Below are positions 6,775-6,960 of a stretch of 6,960 nt of DNA, in pieces. The position numbers were made by a program, and so were the translations under genes. The notes below the pieces were generated by a model. It was not told the origin of the DNA. It did no database searches and saw nothing but the letters and a program-made list of their open reading frames with translations. Position 1 is the first letter of the stretch; every line of letters starts with the position of its first letter. The stretch comes from Pseudopedobacter saltans (GTDB taxonomy: Bacteria; Bacteroidota; Bacteroidia; Chitinophagales; Chitinophagaceae). The DNA lies in contig QFOI01000193.1 of assembly GCA_003241175.1 (NCBI GenBank), forward strand, positions 1-6,960, written 5' to 3'.

Positions 6775-6960
6775 GAAGAGGAATCAATAACCGCTAAATA
6801 TTTTTTATTTTTTAACCATATAATTCTTGTCAAAATGCCATATGACTTTCATAGTCCGGGATGACGGAGAATCATCTTTCGGAAATAACGAATGACAATG
6901 CCTCGCCACTAAGTATATTCCAATATAAATTGTGTTGTTTGCCCAACTTTTTTTGTCGAC
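6775..6960. other. Region after GH115; possible convergent gene tail on the minus strand
   Basis: No plus-strand gene is supported. On the minus strand, one frame is open from the right edge (6960) to a TAA at 6807-6805. It gives 51 codons that end HFDKNYMVKK and contain no motif I recognise. A second minus frame is also open for 28 codons (ending ALSFVISER), so openness alone is weak evidence in this AT-rich DNA. If the 51-codon frame is real, the gene converges on GH115 with about 30 bp between stops. The T-rich stretch at 6801-6813 has no GC-rich stem before it, so I do not call a terminator. Confidence 0.22.

Noticed and set aside
6848..6870. Possible hairpin TCCG...CGGA after GH115 as a terminator
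   Set aside because: The stem is only four base pairs and no T run follows it, so it does not qualify as an intrinsic terminator.

Overview
This AT-rich window looks like part of a polysaccharide utilisation locus (PUL) of a Bacteroidota bacterium, perhaps a soil or water relative of Sphingobacterium/Pedobacter; the genus is a guess. The evidence is the periplasmic propeller-type sensor at the left edge, signal peptides that mostly end in Ala-Gln, near absence of Shine-Dalgarno sequences, and four adjacent secreted glycoside hydrolase genes.

Layout: positions 1-298 (minus strand) hold the 5' end of a two-component regulator-propeller gene, probably a hybrid two-component system (HTCS) sensor. 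A 205-bp divergent intergenic region follows, with two similar short near-palindromes. Then come four plus-strand genes: a GH43 enzyme (504-1487), a second and quite different GH43 enzyme (1493-2533), a clan GH-A (GH5-like) retaining hydrolase of unassigned activity (2560-3627), and, after a 216-bp gap, a GH115 alpha-glucuronidase (3844-6774). The last 186 bp hold no certain gene; a minus-strand frame is open from the right edge to 6805 and may or may not be the tail of a convergent gene.

Working together (inference from families): GH115 removes (4-O-methyl-)glucuronic acid from xylan, the GH43 enzymes would remove arabinofuranosyl and/or xylosyl units, and the GH-A enzyme would act on the backbone or a further side chain. 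The set fits decorated glucuronoarabinoxylan, with the divergent sensor as the likely regulator. No SusC/SusD pair, GH10 xylanase, insertion sequence, tRNA, CRISPR array or other defence system is visible. I see no wholly new system; the points most worth checking are the uncharacterised GH-A enzyme, the BACON-like module inside the GH115 protein, and the repeated sites in the divergent promoter region.
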